This document shows, piece after piece, positions 31,711 through 43,916 of a DNA stretch of 64,000 nt. The stretch covers positions 155,528 through 219,527 of the forward strand of contig WNNJ02003691.1 of the NCBI GenBank assembly GCA_012934845.2, written 5' to 3'. The stretch is from Pomphorhynchus laevis (lineage: Eukaryota; Acanthocephala; Palaeacanthocephala; Echinorhynchida; Pomphorhynchidae). Below the pieces are notes generated by a model. It did not search any database and had not been told where the DNA came from. It saw only the letters and a list, made by a program, of their open reading frames with translations. Position 1 is the stretch's first letter; every line of letters begins with the position of its first letter. Made by a program: the position numbers and the translations under genes.

Positions 31711-33515
31711 TATGGTCGAATTTCAATAGTTAGACAACTAAATTATTTGTTTCGAAATACCAAAACCTGAATACTGTATATTTTTCACGTTTCTTATATT
31801 TAATATTAACAGAATTTTGATTGCTGATTGTGTTGTTTTGTCTTTCCGATAATTGAAATTATCTAGATCTATTGAATTTATATAGTTGTGTGATGATTTA
31901 TAATGTCTGCGTTCGTCTCCGTAAGATTCATAATGTTTAGAGAACCAGATTAACTCATAGTCGGGAGATTTATATTTAAAAATATGACTAAAAACAACCG
32001 TATTCTTTTGATATTATATACGTTTTGGAATATTAGAAGATGTTTAGTGTTAGATACAGCTTTGTGCCTTGCTTCGATATGTTTGATGACCGGTAATTAT
32101 AATGATCAGCATTGAATTTGGATGTGATTTCTTACAGAGTAGCAGAATAAATGGATTTTCGTAGAACGTTTGTTAAGCCTGAAGGGCGAAAAATGCAAGA
32201 GTGGACATGAACATACGATAGTGCAATAAACATACTAATTCCTTGCACGAACCGGGCATTGATGCTTCGCGAAGTTGATTCAAATTAATGTGAAATCAGC
32301 TTTGCATTAAAATTCCTAATAATAATGTAATAATTGAAATGTGTGATATCAATAAGAGCTTAGTTATCACTTGAGCCATATGCTCCAAGCTAGTGATTGA
32401 TGAACGCTCTTTTATGTATATCAAGTAAATGATCGCGATCTACATATTCTTTTGATTTTATGTCTGTTTGCATATGCAAATAACGAACGTATCAGATTTT
32501 AATGTTCATTAGTGATATACATATCAAAAGACATGCCAGTGCACATGATGTCTCTAAACGAATTCCTTGTATGTTTATTGACACGATGCACGGACCGGGA
32601 ATTGATGCTACGCAAAAGGGATTTAAATTGGTGTGAAATCAGCAAATATAATACAAAATAATACAAAATATCTAAGTCTTTCGTTATGCAGTTTAGGTAA
32701 CAAAAATTATGACAAATAATCTAGGCTTGTCATCAGTGTAGTTTCCATAACTTTTATATAAGTTCTTTATTTATGAGCGACTGAAACTATTCTCAAACGA
32801 CCTTAATTGCCGTATTAATATACTTAAACATGATCGTTAATTTTATGAAGAAAAAAATTAAATTATCATTAATAATAATTAATTAATTATTAATTATTAA
32901 TCAAAATATTATAATATCACATTGTCAATATATCGATGCATATGTATAAATATGTATGATATAATGTGTATCGATGTTTATACTATATCATAGATCGAAT
33001 TATTGTACTTTTATTCCACATATGAATTCCAAAACCGTGCCACGGAACGTGAGAGACTTTCAAATCTAAAGTCAATTAGAACAAATGTATTGGATATTTC
33101 AAGAACGTAATGCTTGCTTTGATTTTTGTAAGGATCGCAATGAACTTTTTAATTTTTGAATAACTTGTTGTGATTGTATTAGTTTACCATAAATTATTCG
33201 TAATACGAAATTTTTTGGTTCAATATGTCGACTATTAATTGTAGCTATCATCAGGAAAAGCTTTTAATCTAAAAGTGAAATAAACTAAGACACTAATTCA
33301 ATGAAAAGTTATAGATTGCAAATGGAATTAAACGGCTTACTGATCTTGTCTTTTAATTATGAAGCTTCAAATGTTTCTAATTTCATTAAATTTAATGTTT
33401 ATTTCGAGGCGGAATTTTAAGTTTGCTTCCATTGCATTTATAAATAATTTTAAAGTCGCATTGGGTAGTTTGTATTTTATACTCGTCATGCTCGTACAAA
33501 ATTGAAAACGCAGTG
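31711..33515. other. K2P 3' flank, mostly anonymous
   Basis: AT-rich and non-coding. It contains a diverged direct repeat (32232-32307 and 32578-32650). Confidence 0.5.
32232..32650 (+). repeat. Diverged direct repeat pair, about 75 bp
   Basis: 32232-32307 and 32578-32650 share GCACG-ACCGGG-ATTGATGCT-CGC and TGTGAAATCAGC with several changes. The spacing is about 345 bp. The family is unknown. Confidence 0.6.
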
Positions 33516-33519
33516 AAAA

Positions 33520-36500
33520 AATTGTCAGTGGCAATTATCGGTGGATCAAAGCGCTCAATGGAAACAATTATTTCTGCTACAGATAAAAATTAAGTGGTGT
33601 TTCTTCTCAGCTTTTGGTCTCGAGCACGGAGTGAGAACTACCTATTATGCCAAAATTCGTAAACCTTGTTATAGTGAAAGTTCTACAACCTTTCGAAAGA
33701 CAGAATCTTTTTAACAAGTTCCTGAGAGAGTTCACTGTTGCTTACAAAAATATAATTTTATTCATTTCAATAAAATATTTTGAGTCTGAGGTTCGCATTT
33801 TCTTCTGCACCTCAAATATCGGGGCAGCCTTTTTGGAATTTTTCGAGAAGAACTTAACAGATTACGAAACGACAACTTTCAAGCCTATTCAGGCTTCTTT
33901 AAAAATAAACAATTTTCCGCCCTTCATGTCAGTGGAAGATGTAAGGGCTCTAGAATCTACTTATAAAGTACATAATATACGTTCTATCATAGGCAGAAAC
34001 GGCCTATCATTACCAATTGCATTTTGCTCAACGTCGGTTGACCAAGCTAAATGCCTATCAAACAGTAATTGTAACCCCTTTCTGGGGCATAATTTGTCAT
34101 TAACCCTCATAGATTCCGATCACCTGACGTACCCCCATTGTAACGGGTGTCATCAATGGGGCATTGGGCTTCTAATTACGATCGGCCACGGACATGTGGC
34201 GTCTGCCGATCATATGATGTCCATTCAGGGAAGTGTGTATTGCCTCCCCATTTTCTAACTGCGCCAGTGAACATCATTCTTGGTCCATAAAATGTAGCTA
34301 CTATAAAGACTGCAAGAAGCGGCATTGTGGATCACCCTGCAAGACGGCCAACTTCGCTGATGCCTGCTCAGCCAACAGATCTACCGATATTACAATGACA
34401 AACTTAGATATAATTAAGCTCATAGATGCTAGGCACCAGGCAAATATGAATGAGTTGCAAACGTTAACTCAATACATTGTGGCTAAGTCTGAGGAGTTAC
34501 GTTCTCTAATAACGACGAATATTACGACGTACTCAAAGAAAGCCCCGTCTATAGAAAACTAAATGCTTCTAAACAGAGTATGGACTCTTTAAAGTTGGCC
34601 AAGAAGGAAAATGGATGGGATGTAGCGACAGCTTTCATTGGGAAAATGAAGATAAAGCCGGGGGGCAAATGACCTCTTCTAGCTTGGCCGGTTGTGGGGA
34701 GGGCAGCCTTCTCACCTCTGATCTGGGCTAGAAGGGGCATCCCACTCCAGCTGACGTAACACAATGGGAAGTAATCAATGGCCTTCACTGAATATTCTTC
34801 AGTGGAATTCGGGAGGTGATTCCGACCTTAGGCTTCTATCTGGTAGAGATGCAGATGTTATAGTCCTTCAGGAGACGCGGTCTATCCGTCTCCCCCAGGA
34901 CATTACTCAATTTATCCCTAAGCACATTTACAAACAATTTACTCCGTACATAACCCCTCCTTACTCCTCTTCATCTCAAGGTATTTTAACCCTAGTTAAA
35001 TGCTCCTTACGATCATCTTTCCTTTTAAACTATTCCTGTCCAGCCCTGTCTTGTTTAGCTATATCACTTTGTAAGAACGGAAAACGAATCAGTATAGCCA
35101 ATATCTATATTAGGCTAGGGGAAATTCACAAGAACCGTTAACTCCTGGACCGTATTTTAGGTAGTGGCTATAACAAGTTACTTAATGACTTCAACGACAG
35201 AACTAGTCGTTGGATTAATACAGCATTCCGCAGAGCCAGGAACGACTACCTTATTTATAAATCATTGTCCCCCACCTTTCATTGCTCAACAACTAATCCT
35301 CTCCTCAACATATTACTGCTTAATAAAATGTGGTTATTGAAACCCATCTGTACTGAGCAGTCGCGCCAAAAACAGACCACCGTTCATGACCTAATTCGTT
35401 GGCGGATGGAAGAAGATACGTTGCTCAGAAGGAGGTTTCACTTTGATCCCATCAGAGTGGCCTTCTTTCAGGCAGCTATTTAACTTTTTCCTAGAATTGG
35501 TAATGAGAGTTTGACCGAATTTTATTCCTACCTTTCATCGCAAGCTACCGCATTGCTTTCGAATACTTATAAAGGCCATATATACAATCCCACTATTACA
35601 ATACTCAAGGTCCTCGCTAAAATGCTACATCTTCCCAATCTCTCTGTTTCCGTCAGACATGCCATCTCGAATGAATATTGTAGCACTAGATACATATTTC
35701 AGTTGAGTAAGGATAAGGAGATAATTGCTTGCCTTAATCCTTCTCAGTATTCCTTTTGGAAGATATTTAAGAGGGAGAAGTTTGTCGGTAGGAAGGAGAG
35801 AGCTTTGGGTTGGATCGGTAGCATAGGCCTTGACAAAGTTTTGGATGAGTCACTACCCTTACATAATTATGGAGCCACTCTATCTCTCCTACCAATCACG
35901 CCCTGATTGGTTGGAGAGGGATCTATCTGTCACAGATATCCTTAACTCATGGGGGCCACTTCCAGGCACCTCTAAATACCACGCGCTAATCTCTACCTGG
36001 GTCTGTCAGCTGTTGACATAAGGTTAGAGAAAGGAGGTTGTCATCACAATGCTATTAGCCTCCCCGTCCGATGTTGCTGGCATTAATATCAGCCGTCGAG
36101 TTTTTGTACCAAAAGAGAAATCGATTTCATGTCCTAAAGATATGCGGCCTATATCGATTCAAAACTCCCTCATCACCATTTATGAAAAAGCGCTTGCGCT
36201 AAAATCCGCGACTATCTATGTAGGCGAAAATTAATCCCACTAGGTTTTCATAGGTAAGTAAAAGATCGCTCGTTCCATACAGCGATAGGTGAAGTACACC
36301 AGTTTTGTCATGACAACAGTCATCAGCTTGCTGTGTCTGTTTTTCTTGACTTTTCTTCTGCATTTGACCGCATTTCCATTCCTTTTGCAATTTCTTCTCT
36401 CTGGTCCTTTTGGTTACCTGCAAGAATTGTAAACAAGTTGGAAATATTGTTGTATACAAATCAATTCCTCTATGAAGACGACCCTGATGCACGTCAGTTC

Positions 36501-37330
36501 TACCTTATTACAAGTGTGCCTCAGAGTTCCCTACTTTCTCCACTCTTGTATTTCGCTGCCTCTATTGAACTTAACAAAAACTTTAAACGCGACCAACATC
36601 TAGTAATATATGCTGATGATACCACAGCCCTGTTCTCTGGACGCAGGTACAAAGATGTAATCTCTGACATCAGCCGTTTCTTTTTAAGATTAGAAGATCA
36701 GTTACCCGTATCTAATCTTATTTTAAACTCCCCCAAATCGCAGGTGGTCGTCTTTCATGGCGCTCCGGCGACAGAAAAATAAAGAGGCTAGCACTCTCAG
36801 ATCTTTCTTTCATATTGACTAATTAACCACTCCCTACCTTCACAAGTTGAGTAAAATACCAGTGGTTCACCATTACGGTGACCTGGTCAGCGAAAGCTGA
36901 CCTGGATAGACTCAAACGTATTCTGAAGAAAGCTAGGTGGGCCCTGAAACGGGCTCAGCATCTGTCATCGAATGGGAAAACTCAAGTGAGCATCTGGGGT
37001 ACTTGGGCTATCTCAGGATTAGTCTTCTTTACAAGAGGACGTCACCTAGAGCAAAGACTAAGGTTTCTCAAAGCTCCTCATCTCGCGATTACCGAGCATA
37101 ATACGCCTCGATTGGACTCTTCGGGGGGGGTGAAAGACCCCGGGTGGTTCAGTCGGAGAGCGGCGTGTTGGATTGGCTTGAGGGCTCAGATCCCGCTAGA
37201 CCTGAGACTATGACAATATCGTGAAGACTAAACATTTTGATTTCCTTATCGATCTTGAACTATTGTTTTTCAACTGTCTTTTTTAGTTATTTTCAATGGT
37301 TGTTAGTTATTTATTAAAAAAATTCCTCAT
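33520..37330 (+). pseudogene. LINE-B copy 2, dead
   Basis: ORF1: 33647-34258 and 34233-34562 (YPHCNGCHQWG first zinc knuckle, then CASEHHSWSIKC). ORF2 from 34764 (NILQWNSGGDSDLRLL endonuclease) through 36333-36782 (VFLDFSSAFDRIS, VIYADDTTALFSG) to about 37213. It is split by many stops and frameshifts. The 3' UTR ends in TTATTTATTAAAAAAATTCC. It is about as decayed as the intron 2 copy and shares with it variants such as TQFIPKHIYKQF, so the two are from one subfamily distinct from the 43-51 kb copies. Confidence 0.88.
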
Positions 37331-37477
37331 TATGCTCGTATTTTAAGTGTTTGTTGATAGCACGATTTGTATTTATGTTGTTTGACACGATTAATAATGT
37401 TACACGCTGTGCATCCAACGTAAGAGGTATTAGAGCCATCTCTATTATAACGGAATTGACACACAACTTAATAATAT

Positions 37478-37845
37478 TAATTTATTAAAAGTGGCAAATG
37501 CGTGCCAGAAGTCATAAGCAAAAGTCATACAGATAAATTTCTTAAATTGTTGGAATGGAATTGGATTTGGCGTTTGAAACACGCATTGAGGTTAATTGGC
37601 GTATATGAATGGGCAGATAATTCCACGAGATATGAACAGGCACAATGAAGGAGCAGAAGCTAAAAGAGGTAGAGTAGTTTGGGACGTCAAATAATGGAAT
37701 TCCAGGAACGCAAAGAACAGTAAAAAGAACGACAATTGTCGAGAAAAGGAAGATTGAGAAATGAAGGGGTATAAAAAGTAACAAGGCGGAAAGCAATGAT
37801 AAGAAGACGAATTTGAACACGACAATAAATGGTATGCAAATCGAG
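37478..37845 (-). pseudogene. LINE-A 3' fragment (5'-truncated)
   Basis: Minus strand: TTGCCACTTTTAATAAATTA end near 37490, C-terminal RT tail (VPNYSTSFSFCSF, SWNYLPIHIR) matching copy 1 at 16200-16330. Truncated upstream at about 37845. Confidence 0.8.
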
Positions 37846-37849
37846 AGTG

Positions 37850-37945
37850 CATACCAGATTTTTTCTGTCTGTCGGTTTCAGATTTTTCTGTCAGTTCCAG
37901 ATTTTTTCTGAAAGTTACAGATTTTTCCTGTCAGTTCCACTCGCT
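37850..37945 (+). repeat. Short tandem repeat, about 20-bp unit
   Basis: About four units of CAGATTTTTTCTGTCAGTTC with small changes, joining the minus-strand LINE-A fragment to the 5' end of LINE-A copy 2. Confidence 0.8.
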
Positions 37946-40900
37946 ACGCTCGCAGATTGAGCTTAATCTCTCGATAAAAGATCATCCTAGAAAAGCTCGA
38001 TCTCAAATCCCTGTTCCTAATCACGCATCTTCCACATCGGAATGCAATGATCGTTATATAAGTTTGGAAGTTGGATATGATTGTAAAGATTGTGACGTTT
38101 GGACCCTTGTTCGAATTAATATATCTGACCGCTCGGTGTATCAAAGTAAACCGTTTACATGTAGTTTTTGTTCATCAGTAAAACTTTTACAGCAATTCTG
38201 CTCCTCCATTTCTGTCTCACATACAACTACTCAGACCGATGCTGTTTTTGAAGTTTCTCTTACATCACCACCTGACTTCGCATCGTATAATCCCATTCAT
38301 GAACCTTCTTTCACACACACTCTTCGTTCAACAATGGATAAAACTTCCATTCATCATCCTTGCAATGCTGACGGTAAAGCTGTTCATCTCTTACTTCTTC
38401 TTTCCTATTCCTCCCCCATATAAATACATATCATACTTCTTTTTTCGCATAGCGTACCCCTTACTGTACCTCCCCAATACTTATGGGGGAGGTAGAATAA
38501 ACACATCTTCACTAACCAATATAACACTCCACTCCTATCACACATGATCAAGTCTATCTTAATTTTCAATTGAGCACCCCAGTCATTCCTACTTCGATCT
38601 GTTTTCAGCCTTTACTCCAGCCAGCTCTGTCAGTGCATCATATCCAAGTAATCGTTTTCCTTCGCGCAATCGCTGTATTACCATATCTAACTCAAAGCTT
38701 CCCGAATCTGCTTCTCCACAATCTCGTCTCGATGATGTATCTGCTTTCAGGTATATCCTTGCAAATATTTTTCCTGACGATAATCCATCCTTTTCAATGC
38801 TATCGCTCCTGTATATTTTATCCGTTTATACAAATCCACTAAATCCAATAATGTCAGCCCTCAACTCCTAAAAATCGTTTTCCAACATAGTTCACATGCC
38901 TCCTTGGTACTCTTCCAACGTTTTAAACTTCTTACCACTTCATCTACTTGTCATATTTTTCCTGACCGCTCCCCTTCTGATATTGCCCAACTCAATTTAG
39001 CTCGCATTGAGAAACATCGACGTGAAACAAACAGCGAGTCATCCTTATCAATACGTCAAATCAACGAAAATTTTCAGATCGGACACACAAGGTCAAAAAT
39101 TTGATGGCGTCCCATATCTCCCCCTTGTCTTCCGCGCTAATCGATCTTGCTCCTGAGCATACTTTTCGATTTAGTTTTTTCAACTCTCGCTGCATTCTTC
39201 ATAATGCTGAGTTGCTCCTTGATATTTTCGATCAACTATCTATCGATATTCTCTGCATTACCAAATTCTGGCACTGACACTTACGATCTTGCTATTCGTC
39301 GTATATGTCGCTCGGGTTGTTCTCTAGTTGAATCAGCTCGTCCAATTGTTTCTCCCACATCTACTGCTTCTAACCATGGCGGTATTGTTGCGATTGCTCG
39401 TTACCCAATGTCTTTACGTAAAATTAACATTAACATCCGGCACACTTCGTCCGAATTACTCATATGCAGATTATCAACTCTTTTCCCTCTAGAACTTGTG
39501 ATTGTATACCGTCCAGGCTCAGCTGCCTCCTTAAGTATGTTATTTAACTACCTTGCATATATTTCTTACTCTTCATTGTCTTAGACTCATGTTGTACTCG
39601 GTAGCTTTAACATTCGTCTTGATCGCCCGTCTGACACTGACTCTATCACTCTAACTAATCTTTATTTGTGATTTTAACTATAAATTACTTTCAACAAGCA
39701 CCAATTATATTCTTGCGGTGCTTTCGACATCATTGATGTTCCTAACTGCTTCAATGACTATTCATCCTTGTCAATTACTGATCCAGGTTTGTCCGGTCAT
39801 TTCCATGTTACTCTTACTGTTACTCGTTCCTATCCTCATTTTCCGCTTCCAAAATTATCTACTCCAAGTCGACCCTGGAAATTTCGCGATACCCCTATTC
39901 TCTGCACAACCTTACTCAATTCTTCACTCTTTTCACTTCTTCTTAACTATCTATCTCCCGATGATCTCTTTATTCTATTTGATTCTGAACTTACGAACAT
40001 CAGTAATAACTTTATGCATATTCGACCACGAGGTTTTCAGCGGTCGTGCCATGCTACCTGGTTCGCTTCAGACTGTAGTATTTCTAAACGTCGGCTTCGT
40101 CACTCTTTTCGTGTGTGTAATCGTTTTCTTAAACGTTCTCCAACCTCACTCACTCCAAATCTCCGGGCTTCCTATGGTTCTATCCGCCATTCCCATCTCA
40201 TTCTTATGCGTATTAAACGTATACTCTTTTGGCGAAATCAACTCGAGTCATCTTCTAACTCTACATCTCATTGGCAAATCTTAAACTCAATTCTTTCACG
40301 ATCATATACCCTTGCAATATAAATCCGGATGAATTTGCATCTTATCTACAATCTAAGCTATTTAATTTCCGTTCTACCCATATGCCCCTTGTATCCTCTC
40401 ACTTCGTTAAATACTTCGCTCTCAGAGCTATTCCATCTTCTTTCCGTTTCGTCTGACGACGTTTCTTCTGTCACTAACTATTATAACCTCTCCTTCTGAC
40501 CCAATTTCCACCCATTTGCTTAAAAAATATTTTGATCTATCTCACCCTTCCTAACCACTTTGTTCAACTTGTCTATCCGCAGCCGCACATTTCCTTCCAA
40601 CTAGAAATGCGGCACTGTTCGCCCTCTTCTCAAAAAGCAATCTCTCAACTCTCACTACAATCTTCGTACCGTCCTATCTCACGTCTGCCGACCCTCTCTA
40701 AACTCCTTGAGCGTCTTGTTCTCAAGCAAGTTAATGCATATATATTTTCCTCCTACTTGTTTCCTCCCTTCCAAGCTGCTTTCCACTCTAATTACTCTAC
40801 TGAAATCGCATTTTTAAAGTTTATTACGACTTACTCATCTCGCGTGATCAAAAATTATGTAGTGTCATAGTTTCTCCTGATCTATCATCTGCTTTCGACA

Positions 40901-42140
40901 TTGTCGATCACTCGATTCTTCTCCATGTCTTCGTTATGATTATGGCTTCTCTTTACACACTGTGGCTTGGTTTTCTTCATATCTATCAAACCATACTTTT
41001 CGCGTTTGTTCTAACTCTTCTCTATCCCATCCTTCTTCATCCTGTCCAGTGTTCCACAAGGCTCCGTATTAGGTCCTTTGCTTTTCTTTCTTCTCGATGA
41101 TTTGTCTTTTATTTCTCAAACATTTATCTTCCATGTTATGCAATAATGCTGATGACATTATCATCTATGCTCACACATCTGCATATCGTAGTGTTATCTT
41201 AGTGTTTCTTCTTCCAACTGTCTTGCCAAAATTTTCAATCATCCTTTTTCTCATCGTCTTCCTCTGAATCCCAATAAATCAAAAATAATGTGGATCCTTC
41301 CTCTATGCTTCGGCGTAGAACCTTCCTCCGTATCATGAAATGTTACAATTTTTCCTATCGTTGACAATCTCAATTTCTTAGGTTTCTATTTAAACCGACT
41401 TTCACTTAAACCTTTCGTTAAAAAAGATTTATTTTAACGTGGCAAATGAGTGCCAGCGCACGATTACATGACCACAACAAAACAAAAATGTAAATCATGT
41501 GTCGAGAAGGTGCAAACGGAGGAGGTGTTTGAATGTGATAAAGGAGGTAGCGCGGCGGACGACGAGAGGGAGTTGATTCTAGGCTAGTGGAGGAGGCGAC
41601 CAGGAAGGATCGGAGACCGTAGTTGTTGAGTAATTGAGAATGTGGAGTAAGAGGGTATGATTCTTCGCAACCTCCGTCAAATTCGTAGGTTGATTGATTT
41701 CCCTTCATGTATGACTCTCATATCTTCTCTCATTTTCTCAAGACTTGATTACTGTCTTAGTCTATTTTCCAACTCACCTAAATCCACTGTTCCTTTACAG
41801 CGCATCATCAACGCAGCCGTCCGAAGTTCTCCTCAGTCTATGTCGTGTTGATCATACATCCCACCATCATGTTTCTCTCGATTTGGCTACTATTTATTGT
41901 CGTGTTCAAATTCGTCTTATCATTGCTTTTCGCCGATTGATTGATTTTCACCGACATGATTCTCTCGTGGAATCATCTGCTCATCCATATCCGCCATAAA
42001 CATCAATGCCTTGTTTCAATCGCCAAATCTAATTCCATTTCAACAATTAACTAATTAATATATTACTTTTGCTGTGTTCGTTTTTGTTATTGATCTTGTG
42101 AGCGTGTAGTTGGCACGCATTTGCCACCTTAAAAAAATTA
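37946..42140 (+). pseudogene. LINE-A copy 2, inactivated
   Basis: The 5' part encodes an ORF1-like cysteine finger (38064-38423: CKDCDVWTLVRI, then FTCSFC; CxxC pairs about 30 residues apart). From 38684 to 40672 it is collinear with copy 1 at 13081-15063, with long identical stretches. RT continues in broken frames to about 41424. A 230-bp inverted piece (41427-41655) replaces some RT sequence, and the C-terminus resumes at 41657 (ILRNLRQIRRLIDFPSC). The 3' hairpin (42102-42118) and ATTTGCCAC end are present. Many stops and frameshifts. Confidence 0.85.
41427..41655 (-). repeat. Inverted LINE-A-family 3' end inside LINE-A copy 2
   Basis: Starts TTTATTTTAACGTGGCAAAT, the reverse complement of a LINE-A 3' end, and continues with C-terminal sequence similar to 51695-51855. 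It replaces about 25 nt of the host LINE. The same 3' end is seen at 47748 (minus) and 58797 (plus). Confidence 0.75.
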
Positions 42141-42600
42141 TTATTAATTAATATTTTTATTAATATCTCAAGTGAATATAAAAAATATAGATATTATTAA
42201 TAGGTCTTTTAAATATACTGTTCTTTAAAAAATCATTTTTAATTTGGTTATTAATTTCAGAAGTTGAGTCTTTAAAATCAACGTGTGCTACCATCTCTAA
42301 CATCTGATAAGATAAATTTGAAATTAATTGAGTGTTTATTGTTAAAAGTTATTATTTTTTTAGTAAAAATTTACTATTTTTCTAGAAGAGTAAAACTTTC
42401 TTAATACAAACGATATCTGATTCTAAACGGACAATATGGAACAAACATAAAATCATATTATTATAGTAGCTTGAAAATAAAATTTTAATATTTTTATACA
42501 TATAAATGGCGAATACAATGATTTTTTGGTGATTCGGCATGCTACAACAAAGTTTGTATCATCGATTGCTTAATTCGGTCTAGGATCATAAGCTTGAACA
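42141..42600. other. Anonymous AT-rich DNA
   Basis: No feature recognised between LINE-A copy 2 and LINE-B copy 3. Confidence 0.5.
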
Positions 42601-43840
42601 ACTAAATAATAATAAGATTTTCTTAATAGAAAAACAAAGTACATAACATAAAGTAACAGGAAATGTCATAAATCAGAGACAACAAATAGTCAAATGTAGT
42701 CTGCAAACCGATCAATCACTTTCAATCTTCCAAACTTTCACGGCCCCAAATCCATTGGGATCTGAGCCCCCAACCAATCCAACACGCCGCTTTCCGACTG
42801 AACCACCCAGGGTCTTTCACCCCCCGGAGAATCCAATCGGCGCGGACGATGCTGGGTAAACGAGAGACGAGGAGCTTAATAAACCTTAGCCTTTGCTCTG
42901 GGGGACGTCCTTTTGAAAAAAAGACTAATCCCAAGATAGCCCAGGTACCCCAAAGGCGTACCTGGGTGTTCCCATTTAACGACAGATGCTGGGCCCGTTT
43001 CATGGCCCATCTAGCTCTCTTCAGGATACGTTAAAGTCTATCCAGGTCAGTTTTCGCCGACCAGTTCACTGTAACGGTGAACCCCAGGTATTTTACACGA
43101 CTCGTGAAGACAGGGAGTGGTTCATGGGCAAATATGGAGGAGAGCGCAGAGAGTTCTAATCTCTTAAGTTTTTGCTTTGTTGCAGGGGTGGCATGAAAGA
43201 CGACCACCTGCGATTTGGCGGAGTTTAAAATAAGATTGGAAGGTGGAAGCTGGTCTTTTAATCTTAAAAAGAAACGGCTGATGTTAGAGACTACGTCCTT
43301 GCACCTGTGTCCAGTGAACAGGGCTGTGGAGTCATCAGCGTACACCACTAGACGTTGTTCACGTTTAAATATTTTGAATAGAATGATGGAAGCAGCAAGA
43401 TATAAGATAGGAGAAAGAGGGGAGCCTTGAGGCACGCCCGTAATAGGGTAGAACTGACGCGCATCAGGGTCGTCTTCATAATAAAAACTTTTAGTGTACA
43501 GCAGTTAAAAGAAATCTTCACTGAGTTGGGATAAACCTTAACAGAGTTAAATATAACTCTTTTGTCGTGAAGACTAATAAAATCACGAAGAAACGTTTGG
43601 AACAAGTTATGTTTGTCTATAGGTTTTGACGCCTGTATTATGCACAAGTGTGCTAGCTTTGGAATAGGGGGTAAAATCCCCTTATCCGAGTCCAGAAAAC
43701 TAAAATCACCACTTACTTGTGAGTCCGTCCTACCTTTGGAAGAGAATTGATGACCAGGAACATTCGCTTCTTCCTTGTTTGCTTGAAAATCGTTGCAAAA
43801 TAACGAGCTCTGAAGCTCCGACATGCTTAATTTTCACTAT
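42600..43840 (-). pseudogene. LINE-B copy 3, internally deleted
   Basis: ORF1 N-terminus (43824 leftward, MSELQSSLF to about residue 110, SVKISFNCC) is joined directly near 43505 to the ORF2 RT (YYEDDPDARQFYPITGV, VVYADDSTALFTG). About 2.7 kb is missing, including the rest of ORF1 and the endonuclease. One frame change and a stop follow. The 3' UTR ends in TTAAGAAAATCTTATTATT near 42605. Its 5' end abuts the 3' end of copy 4 in the same orientation. Confidence 0.85.
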
Positions 43841-43916
43841 AATAAGACTTTATTAATAAAAATACATAAATGGAAGTGTCGTTTAACAAGAAGTCCGTTA
43901 AAAAATAAACAGTCAG

